Source: Roseiarcus sp963781895 (GTDB lineage: Bacteria > Pseudomonadota > Alphaproteobacteria > Rhizobiales > Beijerinckiaceae). From it: a DNA stretch of 64,000 bases. The DNA lies in the NCBI GenBank assembly GCA_963781895.1, contig CAWAIM010000017.1, forward strand, positions 62,001-126,000. The letters are read 5' to 3'. Shown one piece after another: positions 55,919 to 64,000 of this stretch; within the stretch, counting starts at the first letter, position 1, and each line of letters opens with the position of its first letter. A program made the position numbers and the translations under genes. The notes under the pieces were generated by a model, which was given only the letters and a program-made list of their open reading frames with translations, did no database searches and was not told the DNA's origin.

Positions 55919-56758
55919 TCAGTGAGAGGCCAAGACGCAGCGATCGGCTCGCAGCAACATGTCTCGCGTCACGCCGCCGAACGCCCATTCTCGCAGACGG
56001 CTGTGGCCGAATGCGCCCGCCACGATCAGGTCGACATTCAGTTCCTTCGCAATCGCACCCAACTGCGCCGCCTCCGAACCGTTCGAAACCTCTGCCGAAC
56101 ACTGCGCCTCGACGCCATGCCGCGCAAGCCAGTCGCCGACGTCGCCGAGACGCCGCCGCGTTTCCTCGAGGGCTCTGGCGTCGGCGATTTCCACCACGTC
56201 CACGCGCTGGCTCGCCTGAAGCAAAGGCAACGCGTCGGCGGTGACCCGGCGCGCCTCGCGCTTGTCGTTCCAGCAGACAAGCGCGCGCGTCAGTTTGAGG
56301 CCGGCGGCGTCGGGGGGAACGATGAGAGTCGGACGGCCGAGGCGCATCAGAAGGTCGCCGATCTCCGCCTGGCCGGAGGGGAAGAAAAACCGATCGACGG
56401 AACCGAGCGCGGCGACGACCAGGTCGACGCAGCGCGCTTCGTCCGCGATATGCTCGTACACCGGTCCGAAAGTCATCTGCGAGCGCCATTGAAGATCCTG
56501 GACTTTCGGCAAAGCGGCGCGAAACTCCGTCTCGGCCGCGGCGGCCTCAACGATGAAATTATCAAGATCGTGCTGGTGCGGCGCGCGCGGGCCGGCGCCC
56601 CGGACGATGACCTGAGTTGACGCCTGCCTCGCCGCAACGCCAATGACGGCGGCCCCGAAGCGCTCCGCCAGGTCGGCGACGACCGCGAGCATCCCGGCGT
56701 TGTGGTCGATTCGCATGCAGGCCATCAAAGTCGCAATTGTCGCCAAGCTTGCCTCCAT
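55919..56758 (-). CDS. Tandem universal stress protein (UspA family)
   Basis: Cytoplasmic protein of 279 residues with two Usp domains. The first starts SLATIATLMACMRID; the second ends with GAFGHSRLREWAFGGVTRDML, the G-x2-G-x9-G(S/T) ATP-binding motif. The first domain lacks this motif, the usual asymmetry in tandem Usp proteins. The ATG at 56758 matches family N-termini, though its ribosome-binding site is weak. It lies 35 bases before the MFS gene on the same strand, suggesting a stress-related operon. Confidence 0.85.
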   Translation of the reverse strand: MEASLATIATLMACMRIDHNAGMLAVVADLAERFGAAVIGVAARQASTQVIVRGAGPRAPHQHDLDNFIVEAAAAETEFRAALPKVQDLQWRSQMTFGPVYEHIADEARCVDLVVAALGSVDRFFFPSGQAEIGDLLMRLGRPTLIVPPDAAGLKLTRALVCWNDKREARRVTADALPLLQASQRVDVVEIADARALEETRRRLGDVGDWLARHGVEAQCSAEVSNGSEAAQLGAIAKELNVDLIVAGAFGHSRLREWAFGGVTRDMLLRADRCVLASH

Positions 56759-56852
56759 GGCCGAGCCATATTCAGAAAATGCGAGCCGGTGGCGCAAATG
56801 CGCCGCCCGCCCTCGGAACAGCGGCCTCGGCGTCCTCGCGCCATCGCTGGGG

Positions 56853-57353
56853 CTATGGCGGGCCGGCCTTGCGCTGGAGGGCCAGGAACGCGGCGAAGAC
56901 CTGTTTTCGCTGGGTCGCGTCCTGGATGGAGACGTCCGTCCAGGCGCCGACCGACTTCGCGCCGCTCCATACCGCCTGGATGCAGGGCGCGCCGACGCAT
57001 CTAAACATGACCCCGCGCGCCTTCTCGCCGTTTTCGGCGACATCGTCAGTGACTTCATCGGAAATCTTGACGTCGTCAATCGCGAACGTCGCTTCGTGGG
57101 TTCCCTCGGCGGTCAGCGCGCCGGAACGATAATCCTCGATCGACTCGTGTGTCGATACGATGACGCCGCCATTCTCTCCTTGGCGAAACGCAATCTCTTT
57201 GATCAGCCATCGTCTATCGACGTCGCTGCCCGGCGACCGGTATTTGGGATTGGCGGCGGTCACGGCCGGAAGGGCGCGCGTCAGAAACGCCACGGCCTCC
57301 GCCGCAGAGGCGAATGAATCGGTCTTCGCCGATTTGGTCGCATTGTCGGCCAT
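56853..57353 (-). CDS. Hypothetical protein
   Basis: A soluble acidic protein of 166 residues, MADNATKSAKTDSF to RKAGPP, with no signal peptide or membrane helix. The ATG at 57353 has GGAGATTGAG just before it, and codon bias is that of a real gene. Two cysteines flank GAP in RCVGAPCIQAVW. No family is recognised. It is the first gene in the run hypothetical-usp-MFS-reductase, 94 bases before the Usp gene. Confidence 0.65.
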   Translation of the reverse strand: MADNATKSAKTDSFASAAEAVAFLTRALPAVTAANPKYRSPGSDVDRRWLIKEIAFRQGENGGVIVSTHESIEDYRSGALTAEGTHEATFAIDDVKISDEVTDDVAENGEKARGVMFRCVGAPCIQAVWSGAKSVGAWTDVSIQDATQRKQVFAAFLALQRKAGPP

Positions 57354-57758
57354 CTCAATCTCCGGCGGACGACGCGAGCGAGGGCGCGACCGCCAAGGCG
57401 CCGCCGATCCCGAGCGCCGCCCGAAACGGCGCGGCGAATCGCCAACCCGACTGGCGCGTCATCGTCAAGGCGCTCCTTAAGAATTGCGGCTCGAGAGCAA
57501 ACGTCCGGGGCGCGCACCGCAGGCGAAGGCTGCAAACCGTAAACTGCGGAGGCAATATATCCACGAGACGCCGACTTCGCCACCCGAGCGGCTGCGTCGA
57601 TCGAAAAGGATTCGCCGCCGCGCAGTCTGTTCCGCCGCGGCGTCGGGCTTCGCGGGGCCGCCCGAGCGCCTTGAAACCCAGGGCGTTCTTTGCCATGTCA
57701 GCCGGGCGGTCGCGCGTTTTGGCCGTTTGTTATTCGTTTTTTCTTGCGCGGGGTCCTT
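57354..57758. other. Divergent intergenic region between the two exporter units
   Basis: About 400 bases between the hypothetical gene (minus) and the second MFS gene (plus). It must hold both promoters. I see no supported gene, palindrome or direct repeat; the patch around 57540-57560 is slightly AT-richer. Confidence 0.4.
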
Positions 57759-59417
57759 TTGTCCAGCGAGTCCGGCGTCAAATTGGACCCCTCCGCGGGC
57801 GCGGACTCGCGCTGGGGCGTGTTCGGCAGTCTGGCGTTCACGGTGATCCTGATCGCCAGCTCGGTTTCGAACGTCGGAGTTGCGATGTTCGATATGTCGA
57901 TGAGCTGGCTGATGACCAGTCTCAATCCGGACCCGATGATGGTCTCGGCGGTCCAGGTCGCCACGACCCTGCCGCTGTTCTTGCTGACGTTGCCCGCCGG
58001 CGCGCTGTCGGACATCGTGGACCCGCGCCGGCTTCTGATTGGCGCGCAAGCCGCGGTAGCGGCGATTTCGATTGCTTTCGCCGTGCTGGTGTCGCTTCAT
58101 TACGCGACGCCGGCGGTGCTTCTGGTCACGACGTTCTGTCTCGGCGCGGGTGGGGCGCTGGCCGCTCCGGTGTGGCTGCTGATCACGCCGATGCTCGTGC
58201 CCAGGCAGGACCTCGACAACGCGATCTCGATCAACAACACCAGCTTCAACGTGAGCCGCGCGATCGGCCCGGCGCTGGGAGGTTTTGCGATCGCGGCGTT
58301 CGGCTACGCTTTCCCGTTCTGGTGCTATGTCGCCGGCAATCTCGCGCTCGTGGCCGCGGTGCTGTGGTGGCGCGCTCCGCGCCGGATCAAGGAGACATTG
58401 CCGGCCGAGCGCCTGACCAGCGCGCTGCGCACTGGACTTCGATATGCCCGAAACAATCGCGACATCGACGCGACGCTGATCCGCGCTGTCGCATTTTTCC
58501 CATTCTCGAGCGCCTATTGGGCGCTCCTGCCGCTGGTCGCGCGCGCCCAGATGCACAACGGCCCAGCGATGTACGGCATCCTGCTCGGCATGATCGGGGC
58601 CGGTTCGATCGCCGGATCGTTCGGGCTCAACAGCCTGAAGGCGCGGTTGGGTCCCGATCGCCTGGCGGCGCTGGGGACGATCGGCACCATTGCGGCGCTG
58701 GCGATGTACGGCGCCGCCCGGGAACCCATCCTCGCTTTTGCCGCGAGCCTCGTCGCCGGCGCCTCATGGATCATCATGATGACGATTCTGTTCATGTCCG
58801 CGCAGCTGGCGCTTCCCGACTGGGTACGCGGGCGGGGCATGGCGATTTTTCTGACCGTGTACTTCGGCGCCGTGACTCTCGGCAGCGCCGTGTGGGGCAA
58901 GGTCGCCAGCATGGAAGGGTTGTCCTCCGCGCTCTACCTTGCGGCCGCAGGCGCGTTTCTGGGAATGATCGCGACATGGCGGTGGAAGCTGCAGACCGCC
59001 GCCGCGCTCGATCTCACCCCGTCCATGCACTGGCGCACGCCGGTCTTCGTGCAGCGGATCGAGGACGATCAGGGTCCGATCCTCGTCACCGTCGAATACA
59101 GAATCGACCCCGAGAGCAAGGAGCGTTTCCTCAGCATCATGCACGAGATCGGACTTGAACGGAAGCGCGACGGCGCCTATGCGTGGAATGTCTTCGAGGA
59201 CGTGGGCGAGATCGGCAGGGTGATCGAAACCTTCCTCATTCAGTCGCTGCTCGAACTCAAGCACCTGCGCGCGCGCGTGACCAACGCCGACCGAATGATC
59301 GAGGACCAGGCGCGCGCGTTCCTGAACGAGCCTCCGAAAGTGACATTCCTCGTCGCTCCCAGACGCAGCCGCGGCAAGCCGCGCAAGCGCGCGGCGCCGG
59401 AACTGGTCATGCCGTAA
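57759..59417 (+). CDS. MFS exporter with C-terminal alpha/beta domain (MFS_3/EntS-like), copy 2
   Basis: Paralogue of the exporter at 54243-55883, 552 residues from the TTG chosen. Shared landmarks are SWLMTSL, LPAGALSDIVDPRRL, LPAERLTSALRTGLRY, LPDWVRGRGMAIFLTV, DQGPILVTVEYRIDP and RVTNADRMIED; the basic tail (RRSRGKPRKRA) is its own. No ATG precedes the first helix: a TTG at 57759 or one at 57690 are the options, so the start is uncertain. The pair may handle related cargo or form alternative pumps. Substrate is unknown. Confidence 0.82.
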   Translation: MSSESGVKLDPSAGADSRWGVFGSLAFTVILIASSVSNVGVAMFDMSMSWLMTSLNPDPMMVSAVQVATTLPLFLLTLPAGALSDIVDPRRLLIGAQAAVAAISIAFAVLVSLHYATPAVLLVTTFCLGAGGALAAPVWLLITPMLVPRQDLDNAISINNTSFNVSRAIGPALGGFAIAAFGYAFPFWCYVAGNLALVAAVLWWRAPRRIKETLPAERLTSALRTGLRYARNNRDIDATLIRAVAFFPFSSAYWALLPLVARAQMHNGPAMYGILLGMIGAGSIAGSFGLNSLKARLGPDRLAALGTIGTIAALAMYGAAREPILAFAASLVAGASWIIMMTILFMSAQLALPDWVRGRGMAIFLTVYFGAVTLGSAVWGKVASMEGLSSALYLAAAGAFLGMIATWRWKLQTAAALDLTPSMHWRTPVFVQRIEDDQGPILVTVEYRIDPESKERFLSIMHEIGLERKRDGAYAWNVFEDVGEIGRVIETFLIQSLLELKHLRARVTNADRMIEDQARAFLNEPPKVTFLVAPRRSRGKPRKRAAPELVMP

Positions 59418-59736
59418 CGCTCGCTTGGCCCTCGTCGTCGATCAAAAAATTCGGCTGGACCCTTGCGAGGTCGAACCATTGGACCACCGCCCGATAGGCT
59501 GCGCCCAGACCTTCAGCGCCGGGGCTTTCACCCGATGGTCTCAAGAGCCGCGGGCGAGAGGAGGCGGCAGTCCGCCAAGGTTCGCAGGAGGTCCTCAATT
59601 TCTCAGGGACGCGGTCGCCGCTTTAATATAACGCCGGCGAAAATTTGAGGAATTAGTTGCGAGTTGATATTGCCAAAGATCAATTATTCTGCGATTCTCA
59701 CAGTAATGCCTGTTCGCTTTCTTCCGTAAGGTAAGC
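59418..59736. other. Intergenic stretch with composition shift and possible gene remnant
   Basis: About 320 bases. The left half is GC-rich; its minus strand can be read as VVQWFDLARVQPNFLIDDEG (ending at 59407), which looks like the tail of a gene with no body. The right half (59620-59736) is clearly AT-rich and carries the promoter of the flavoprotein gene. No terminator hairpin is obvious. Confidence 0.4.
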
Positions 59737-60986
59737 TTGTGTATGAAAAAGTATACCGAAGTTGCTGTTGTTGGGGCAGGTCCGTACGGTTTGTCACTCG
59801 CGGCGCATTTGCAGGCCGACGGCATAGAATTTCGTATCTTTGGTCGTCCTATGGAGAGTTGGCTGCAGATGCCTGAAGGCATGTGGTTGAAGTCTGACGG
59901 GTTTGCGTCGAACTTATCTGATCCGACCAATAGTTATCCTCTGTCGCGATTCTGCGCGGAACGTTCGATTGCCTATGAGGACGAGGCGGCTTCAGTTGAA
60001 TTGCAAACTTTTTGCGACTATGGCCTCGCGTTCAAAGAGCGCTTCGTCGCTGGACTGGAAGAAAAGCTGGTGGTCTCGATCGACAGGGATGGCGAAGCTT
60101 TCGCGTTGCGCCTGGACGACGGGTCGGTAGCGCGCGCTCGGCGCGTCGTTGTCGCGGTGGGAATCAGCCGCTTCCGTCACGTTCCAGCGGTGCTTGGCGA
60201 GCTTGGGGCTCAATATGTGTCGCACAGCGTCGATCATCACGATCTCGCGTCGTTCGCCGGTCGACGGGTCGCAGTCGTGGGCGGCGGCGCTTCGGCCGTG
60301 GATTTGGCGGGATTGCTGCATGAACGAGGATGTAATGTTCAATTGATCTGCCGGCGCGACGCGCTGAAGTTCTCAAGCCCGCCGGGCGCCGGGCGTCGTT
60401 CGTTGTGGCGTCGCATCCGTCATCCGCGCTCGGGACTCGGGCCTGGACTGCGCTCACGCTTTTGCACCGATGCGCCCGACCTTTTCCGACTCCTGCCTCA
60501 ATCGCTGCGCGCCGAGTTCGTTCGCCGCCACTTAGGCCCGGCGTCGACGTGGCGCATGAAGGAAAAAGTCATCGGGCGGGTGCCAGTGCATTACGGCCGT
60601 GAATTGGCTTCGGCGGCGCTGGCGGACGGAGGCGTCAATATTGAGTTGCGGCGACGAGACGGCGGACGCGACACTATCCGAGTCGATCACGTTATCGCCG
60701 CGACGGGCTTTCGGACCGACCTTCGCCGGCTTGGCTTCCTGAGCCCGTCCTTTCTGTCTTCTCTGGCCACGGCGCGAGACAGAGCCCGATCCTATCGTCA
60801 AATTTTGAATCGTCCATCAGGGGATTGTATTTCATCGGCCCCGCCGCGGCGGCCAGTTTTGGCCCGCTCATGCGCTTCGCATTCGGCGCGCGCTTCGCCG
60901 CGCGCCGTTTGACGCGCGAACTGAGTCGTCGCCGTCAAGACGTCGGCAGAACCGAAACGCGTTCCTCGATTGCGACCCAATCATGA
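59737..60986 (+). CDS. FAD/NAD(P)-binding oxidoreductase (flavin monooxygenase-like), frameshifted near the end
   Basis: Two-Rossmann flavoprotein of about 416 residues. The FAD motif is VVGAGPYGLSLA at 9-20, the NADPH motif VVGGGASAVDLAG at 179-191, and ATGF follows before the C-terminal FAD segment. That last segment is in another frame: near 60785 one base is missing, and restoring it gives PILSSNFESS then GLYFIGPAAAASFGPLMRF, the expected FAD-contact region. The corrected stop (60984-60986) overlaps the next ATG by four bases. The first 300 bases are AT-rich in codon use, unlike the neighbours. It may hydroxylate an amine or acid; the substrate is unknown. Confidence 0.82.
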
Positions 60987-62265
60987 CGCATCGCGTCCTG
61001 CTCGCGCATGCGTTGCGGTGGCTGAATGTCGCTCGCCTCGCCAACGCGCATCATGACGTGGGGTTCGCGGTCGGCGCCGTGGCGGTGGCGGATCATCCGA
61101 TCCATCGGATGCGGTCTCTGGATCGGACATTCGTTTACAAACACTTCGCGCCTCGCGAATGCCTGCGCGAAGCGATCGAGACTTACAGACCCGATTTGAT
61201 CGTTCCTTGCGACGACCGCATCGTCGCGCATCTGTCATCGCTTTACCAGGAGGCGGCGGGTCGCTCTGAGCCGGCTGCGATCAGTCTCCGCAAGCTGATC
61301 GAGACTTCCCTCGGACCAGCAAACCGCCAGCGGCGTCCTCTCCAAGCGGGGATTGCTCGCCGATCTGTCGCACCTGCCCGATGTTCACGTGCCTCGAACC
61401 GACAGGCGTCGAGAGCGTGGGCGAATTGCGCAAGTGGGCCGATCGTTACGGACTTCCGGCGGTTCTCAAACTCGACGGGACGTGGGGAGGCAAGGGCATT
61501 ATTTTGGCGCCCGCCAAGTCCGGAATTGCTTGGGCCTATTCGACCGCGCGCGCCCGTCGAAGCGCTCTGAGAAGCATCAAACGAATAGTGTTCGACCGAG
61601 ATATGGAGTTTTTGTTCTCCCGCCAGGCCCGCGCCGCCATCAGCGTCCAATCCTACGTCGCCGGGCGTCTCGCCAATGCGGCGGTCGCGTGCTGGCGGGG
61701 CGAGGTTGTCGCTCACATAGCCGTAGAAGTCGTTCGTTACCGCCCCTCGTTTGGCTCGGCTTCGGTGGTGCGCATCGTGAATGGCGAGGAGATGATCGCG
61801 GCGGCCCGCTCGATCGCTCGTCATTTTGATCTCTCTGGCGTCTACGGCCTCGACTTTGTCTTGGATGAGGCGTCGAAGACAGCCAAGCTTATCGAGATCA
61901 ATCCGCGGGCAACGCAAATCGACCATCTGCCCGGTGGTCCGGGACACGACTTGCCGGCTGCGCTGCGCGACGCCCTGAGCGGCGATCGGCCTGGGGTTGT
62001 CCGGTCTCCGTTGCGGCAAATGGAGATAGCTTTGTTTCCACAGGAGTGGTTGCGCGATAGGCGAAGCTCATACCTATCGAGCGCATTCCATGACGTACCT
62101 TTCGATGAGCCGGAGTTATATCGATATTGCGGTTATGAAGTGAGCGGAGCCGGTGAAGATAGGGATACTTCGACGGGTCAGGTTCGAACGCTCCGCGGGT
62201 TCGCCACTCCTTCCCTACGAAAGTTGCTCGGAATCTCGACCTCAAACTCGGACGGAACGGTTTGA
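60983..62265 (+). CDS. ATP-grasp ligase-like protein, two frameshifts
   Basis: Carboxylate-amine ligase-fold protein of about 426 residues after correction. The N-terminal domain reads RVLLAHALRWLNVARLA, then DLIVPCDDRIVAHL. The ATP-grasp core has LPAVLKLDGTWGGKGI (lysine and Gly-rich loop), VQSYVAGRLANAAVACW, YGLDFVLDE and the metal-binding IEINPRATQIDHL. Two single extra bases, near 61313 and 61368, break the frame; the middle piece reads SGVLSKRGLLADLSHLPDVH. It is coupled to the flavoprotein by ATGA. It probably joins an acid to an amine or amino acid through an acyl-phosphate; partner substrates are unknown. Confidence 0.8.
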
Positions 62266-62367
62266 CTTTCACAGCGCGCAAAGAGCTGAAAAAGCCCAAT
62301 TGCACTCGCCTGACGGGAGCCAAGCGGCGCTGGCCTCAACCCCAGACTCAAAACCGGTCCGTCGCTG

Positions 62368-63252
62368 TTATGCCCCCGGCGCTTGCTCGCGTTGCGCGAT
62401 ATGTCGGGCCATCAGGGCGATGACCTCGCTCTCTTCTGCGACGCGGCGGAAGCGGTCGAGGGCGCCGGCGCGTCGAAAGGCCTCTTGGAGATAGGAGCCG
62501 ACGGGCGGGCAGGTGCCGACGTCGTAGCCGCTCCAGGCAATCGCTTCGCTCCACAGATGCAGTAAGCTCGCGCCTTTGGCCGCCTCGGCGACTTCGGTCC
62601 GGTAGGCGGGCAGGAACGGCTTCCAGAATTGCTCCGGCTCGATCGGATAGCACACATGAGAATCGAGCGCCCGGGCGTCGAGCCCATGTTTGGTGAGAAC
62701 CGGAGTCAGCAGGAATGGGCCGATCGCGCCCCATGGCTGGTCGACGTCGATCGCGCTCTCAGCGGTCGCGACGAGTTCGGCTAGCGCCGCGTGCGACGCT
62801 GGCAGCCTGAGCACCGCGTTGTTAATGAGGCTCGTCCCGACGGCGTCGGCTTGGCGGCAAAAGACGAATTCGTCGTTTGCGAATAGGGGTCTGGTCAAGC
62901 AGACGATATCGGTATCGACCCAGCAACAGCCTGTCGCCTGGATCATCTTGTAGCGGAACATGTCGGCGAACGTCGCGATCGACGGCTTCCCGTTGGCGAT
63001 GAAGCGGCTGACGAGGGATTCGTCGGAGCAGATCGCCCTCGCGTCCGCGAGCCGCACGCCGGGTGGCACATCAAGGCGCGGATTGTAGCTGTAGACGCTC
63101 AACGTCGCGCCGGCCTGGGCGAACGAGGCGAGACACGCGTAGGCGAGCGGATTGAGCGGCCCGTGCCAGAAGGAGCCGAATTCGCAGGTCTCCGAGGCGG
63201 TCATCGGCCTGGCGGCAGGAGTGTCCTCGGTCATACGAAATGGCGTCTCCAT
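62368..63252 (-). CDS. Glycosyltransferase with DXD motif (GT32/capsule type)
   Basis: Sugar transferase of 294 residues. FGSFWHGPLNPLAYACLASF is the typical start of this group, the nucleotide-sugar and metal site is WVDTDIVCL, and LLHLWSEAI lies near the end. It has no signal peptide, so it acts in the cytoplasm on a surface glycan or small-molecule acceptor. The start at 63252 lies 3 bases after the upstream methyltransferase stop, so the two are co-translated. It converges with the ATP-grasp gene. Confidence 0.82.
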   Translation of the reverse strand: METPFRMTEDTPAARPMTASETCEFGSFWHGPLNPLAYACLASFAQAGATLSVYSYNPRLDVPPGVRLADARAICSDESLVSRFIANGKPSIATFADMFRYKMIQATGCCWVDTDIVCLTRPLFANDEFVFCRQADAVGTSLINNAVLRLPASHAALAELVATAESAIDVDQPWGAIGPFLLTPVLTKHGLDARALDSHVCYPIEPEQFWKPFLPAYRTEVAEAAKGASLLHLWSEAIAWSGYDVGTCPPVGSYLQEAFRRAGALDRFRRVAEESEVIALMARHIAQREQAPGA

Positions 63253-63255
63253 CGG

Positions 63256-64000
63256 CTACAGCGCCGTCGCTCGGGGAGTATGCGCGCCGATGCGGCGCCT
63301 CACTCGATTCTTGGCGAAGACGTTGCGGCCCGCATCTTCCCAGTCGCCGAAAAACGTCTCGGTCGTCAAATCGCCTTGAGAGACGAACGCGCAATAGATG
63401 TCGAAGATCCAGCTCGCGTGAATATCGTCCAGCAGCAAATGCCGACCCCGTCCGGCTTTGGCGATGCGGATGCAGTTGGACATATCGGACAGACAGATCT
63501 CGCTGGTATGGCCGCCGTCGACGCAAAAGATATCGAAATTCAGTTCCTCGCGCCGATCCGCCAGCCGGGGAAGCACTTCGCGCGAATCTCCCGGAAGCAG
63601 ATGGACGCGGCCGGGGAATTCCGCCTTGAGGAAATTCACGCATTCGCCCGTATATGCGTGCGTCATGATGTCGACGCCGTAATATTCGAGCTTCGGGCTC
63701 GCCGACAGAGCCAGCAGGGCGCTGTGGCCGGCGTTGACGCCGACTTCCAGCAGGCGCTGCTTGAATCGCACGGCGCGCCAGACGTTGCGGCGAGCCGGGG
63801 CGAGGTCTTCGGCGGGAGGACGGTCGGCGTAGCGCTCCTCGCCGTCGGCATAGAAAATGTTTCCCTCGAGCCGCTCGCCGGAGCGACTGACGATTTCGTT
63901 GATGCGCCGCAGCCGTCGTCCAAAGGCTCCCGAGAAGACTTCATCGAGGCTGTCGCGGCGGATCGCATAATCGGGAATTTCCGACTCAAGCACGGGCTTG
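63256..64000 (-). CDS. Class I SAM-dependent methyltransferase, 5' end at window edge
   Basis: At least 245 residues, frame open to the window edge, with GTG at 63993 as one possible start. The SAM-binding loop is LLEVGVNAGHSALLAL, followed by YYGVDIMTHAY, HLLPGDSREVLPRL and FDIFCVDGGHTSE, the pattern of the Methyltransf_24 group often found in glycan or secondary-metabolite clusters. HLLLDDIHASWIFDIYCAF follows. It is translationally linked to the glycosyltransferase. The acceptor is unknown. Confidence 0.82.
   Translation of the reverse strand, partial: KPVLESEIPDYAIRRDSLDEVFSGAFGRRLRRINEIVSRSGERLEGNIFYADGEERYADRPPAEDLAPARRNVWRAVRFKQRLLEVGVNAGHSALLALSASPKLEYYGVDIMTHAYTGECVNFLKAEFPGRVHLLPGDSREVLPRLADRREELNFDIFCVDGGHTSEICLSDMSNCIRIAKAGRGRHLLLDDIHASWIFDIYCAFVSQGDLTTETFFGDWEDAGRNVFAKNRVRRRIGAHTPRATAL

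Noticed and set aside
59471..59490. tRNA-like GGTCGAACC string
   Set aside because: No acceptor stem, anticodon arm or CCA-compatible folding around it; no tRNA was found in the window.

Overview
The window is GC-rich (roughly 65%), densely coded DNA from an alphaproteobacterium, most likely a member of the Hyphomicrobiales (Rhizobiales). The strongest taxonomic signal is the ordered block dusB-ntrB-ntrC-ntrY-ntrX-(D-amino-acid transaminase)-hfq-hflX-mazG at 20.3-32.9 kb, an arrangement typical of that group. A Methylocystaceae/Beijerinckiaceae or Bradyrhizobium-like host is plausible, but I cannot fix the genus. No rRNA, tRNA, insertion sequence, phage gene or CRISPR array was seen.

Layout. 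0-4 kb: the end of a propionyl-CoA carboxylase beta chain and a two-gene molybdenum hydroxylase resembling isoquinoline 1-oxidoreductase. 4-12 kb: a cation/proton antiporter with a cyclic-nucleotide-binding tail, an MsbA-like ABC exporter, a PPK2 polyphosphate kinase and a SulP anion transporter. 12-15.7 kb: an adaptor/glycan-synthase operon resembling bgsBA, which makes mixed-linkage beta-glucan in Sinorhizobium. 16.5-20 kb: sulfur metabolism (sulfurtransferase, cysteine synthase) and small conserved genes. 20.3-33.6 kb: the nitrogen-regulation/Hfq block and a double cold-shock protein. 34.3-40.2 kb: parE, trpGDC and a short-chain dehydrogenase. 40.2-46.1 kb: a 10-bp-phased repeat, photolyase, two unknown membrane proteins, an MFS exporter and recO.

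46.4-51 kb looks like one envelope stress module: TetR regulator with a perfect operator palindrome, a periplasmic molybdopterin oxidoreductase with its cytochrome b partner, a secreted fasciclin protein, an ECF sigma factor of the SigK type and its anti-sigma factor. 51.4-59.4 kb holds a GH3 beta-glucosidase and a region with two paralogous MFS exporters pointing away from each other, one in a run with a flavodoxin-fold reductase and a tandem universal stress protein. 59.7-64 kb has a different, AT-richer start: a flavin oxidoreductase translationally coupled to an ATP-grasp ligase, facing a glycosyltransferase/methyltransferase pair cut by the window edge.

A caution about the sequence itself: seven genes are broken by eight single-base frameshifts, seven of them in the same direction (one extra base), at least three at mononucleotide runs. 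All reading frames are otherwise well conserved, so sequencing or assembly error is the simplest explanation. These genes are annotated here across the shift. The most interesting items are the phased repeat at 40.2 kb, the flavoenzyme/ATP-grasp locus at 59.7 kb, the bgsBA-like operon and the sigma/fasciclin/molybdoenzyme module.
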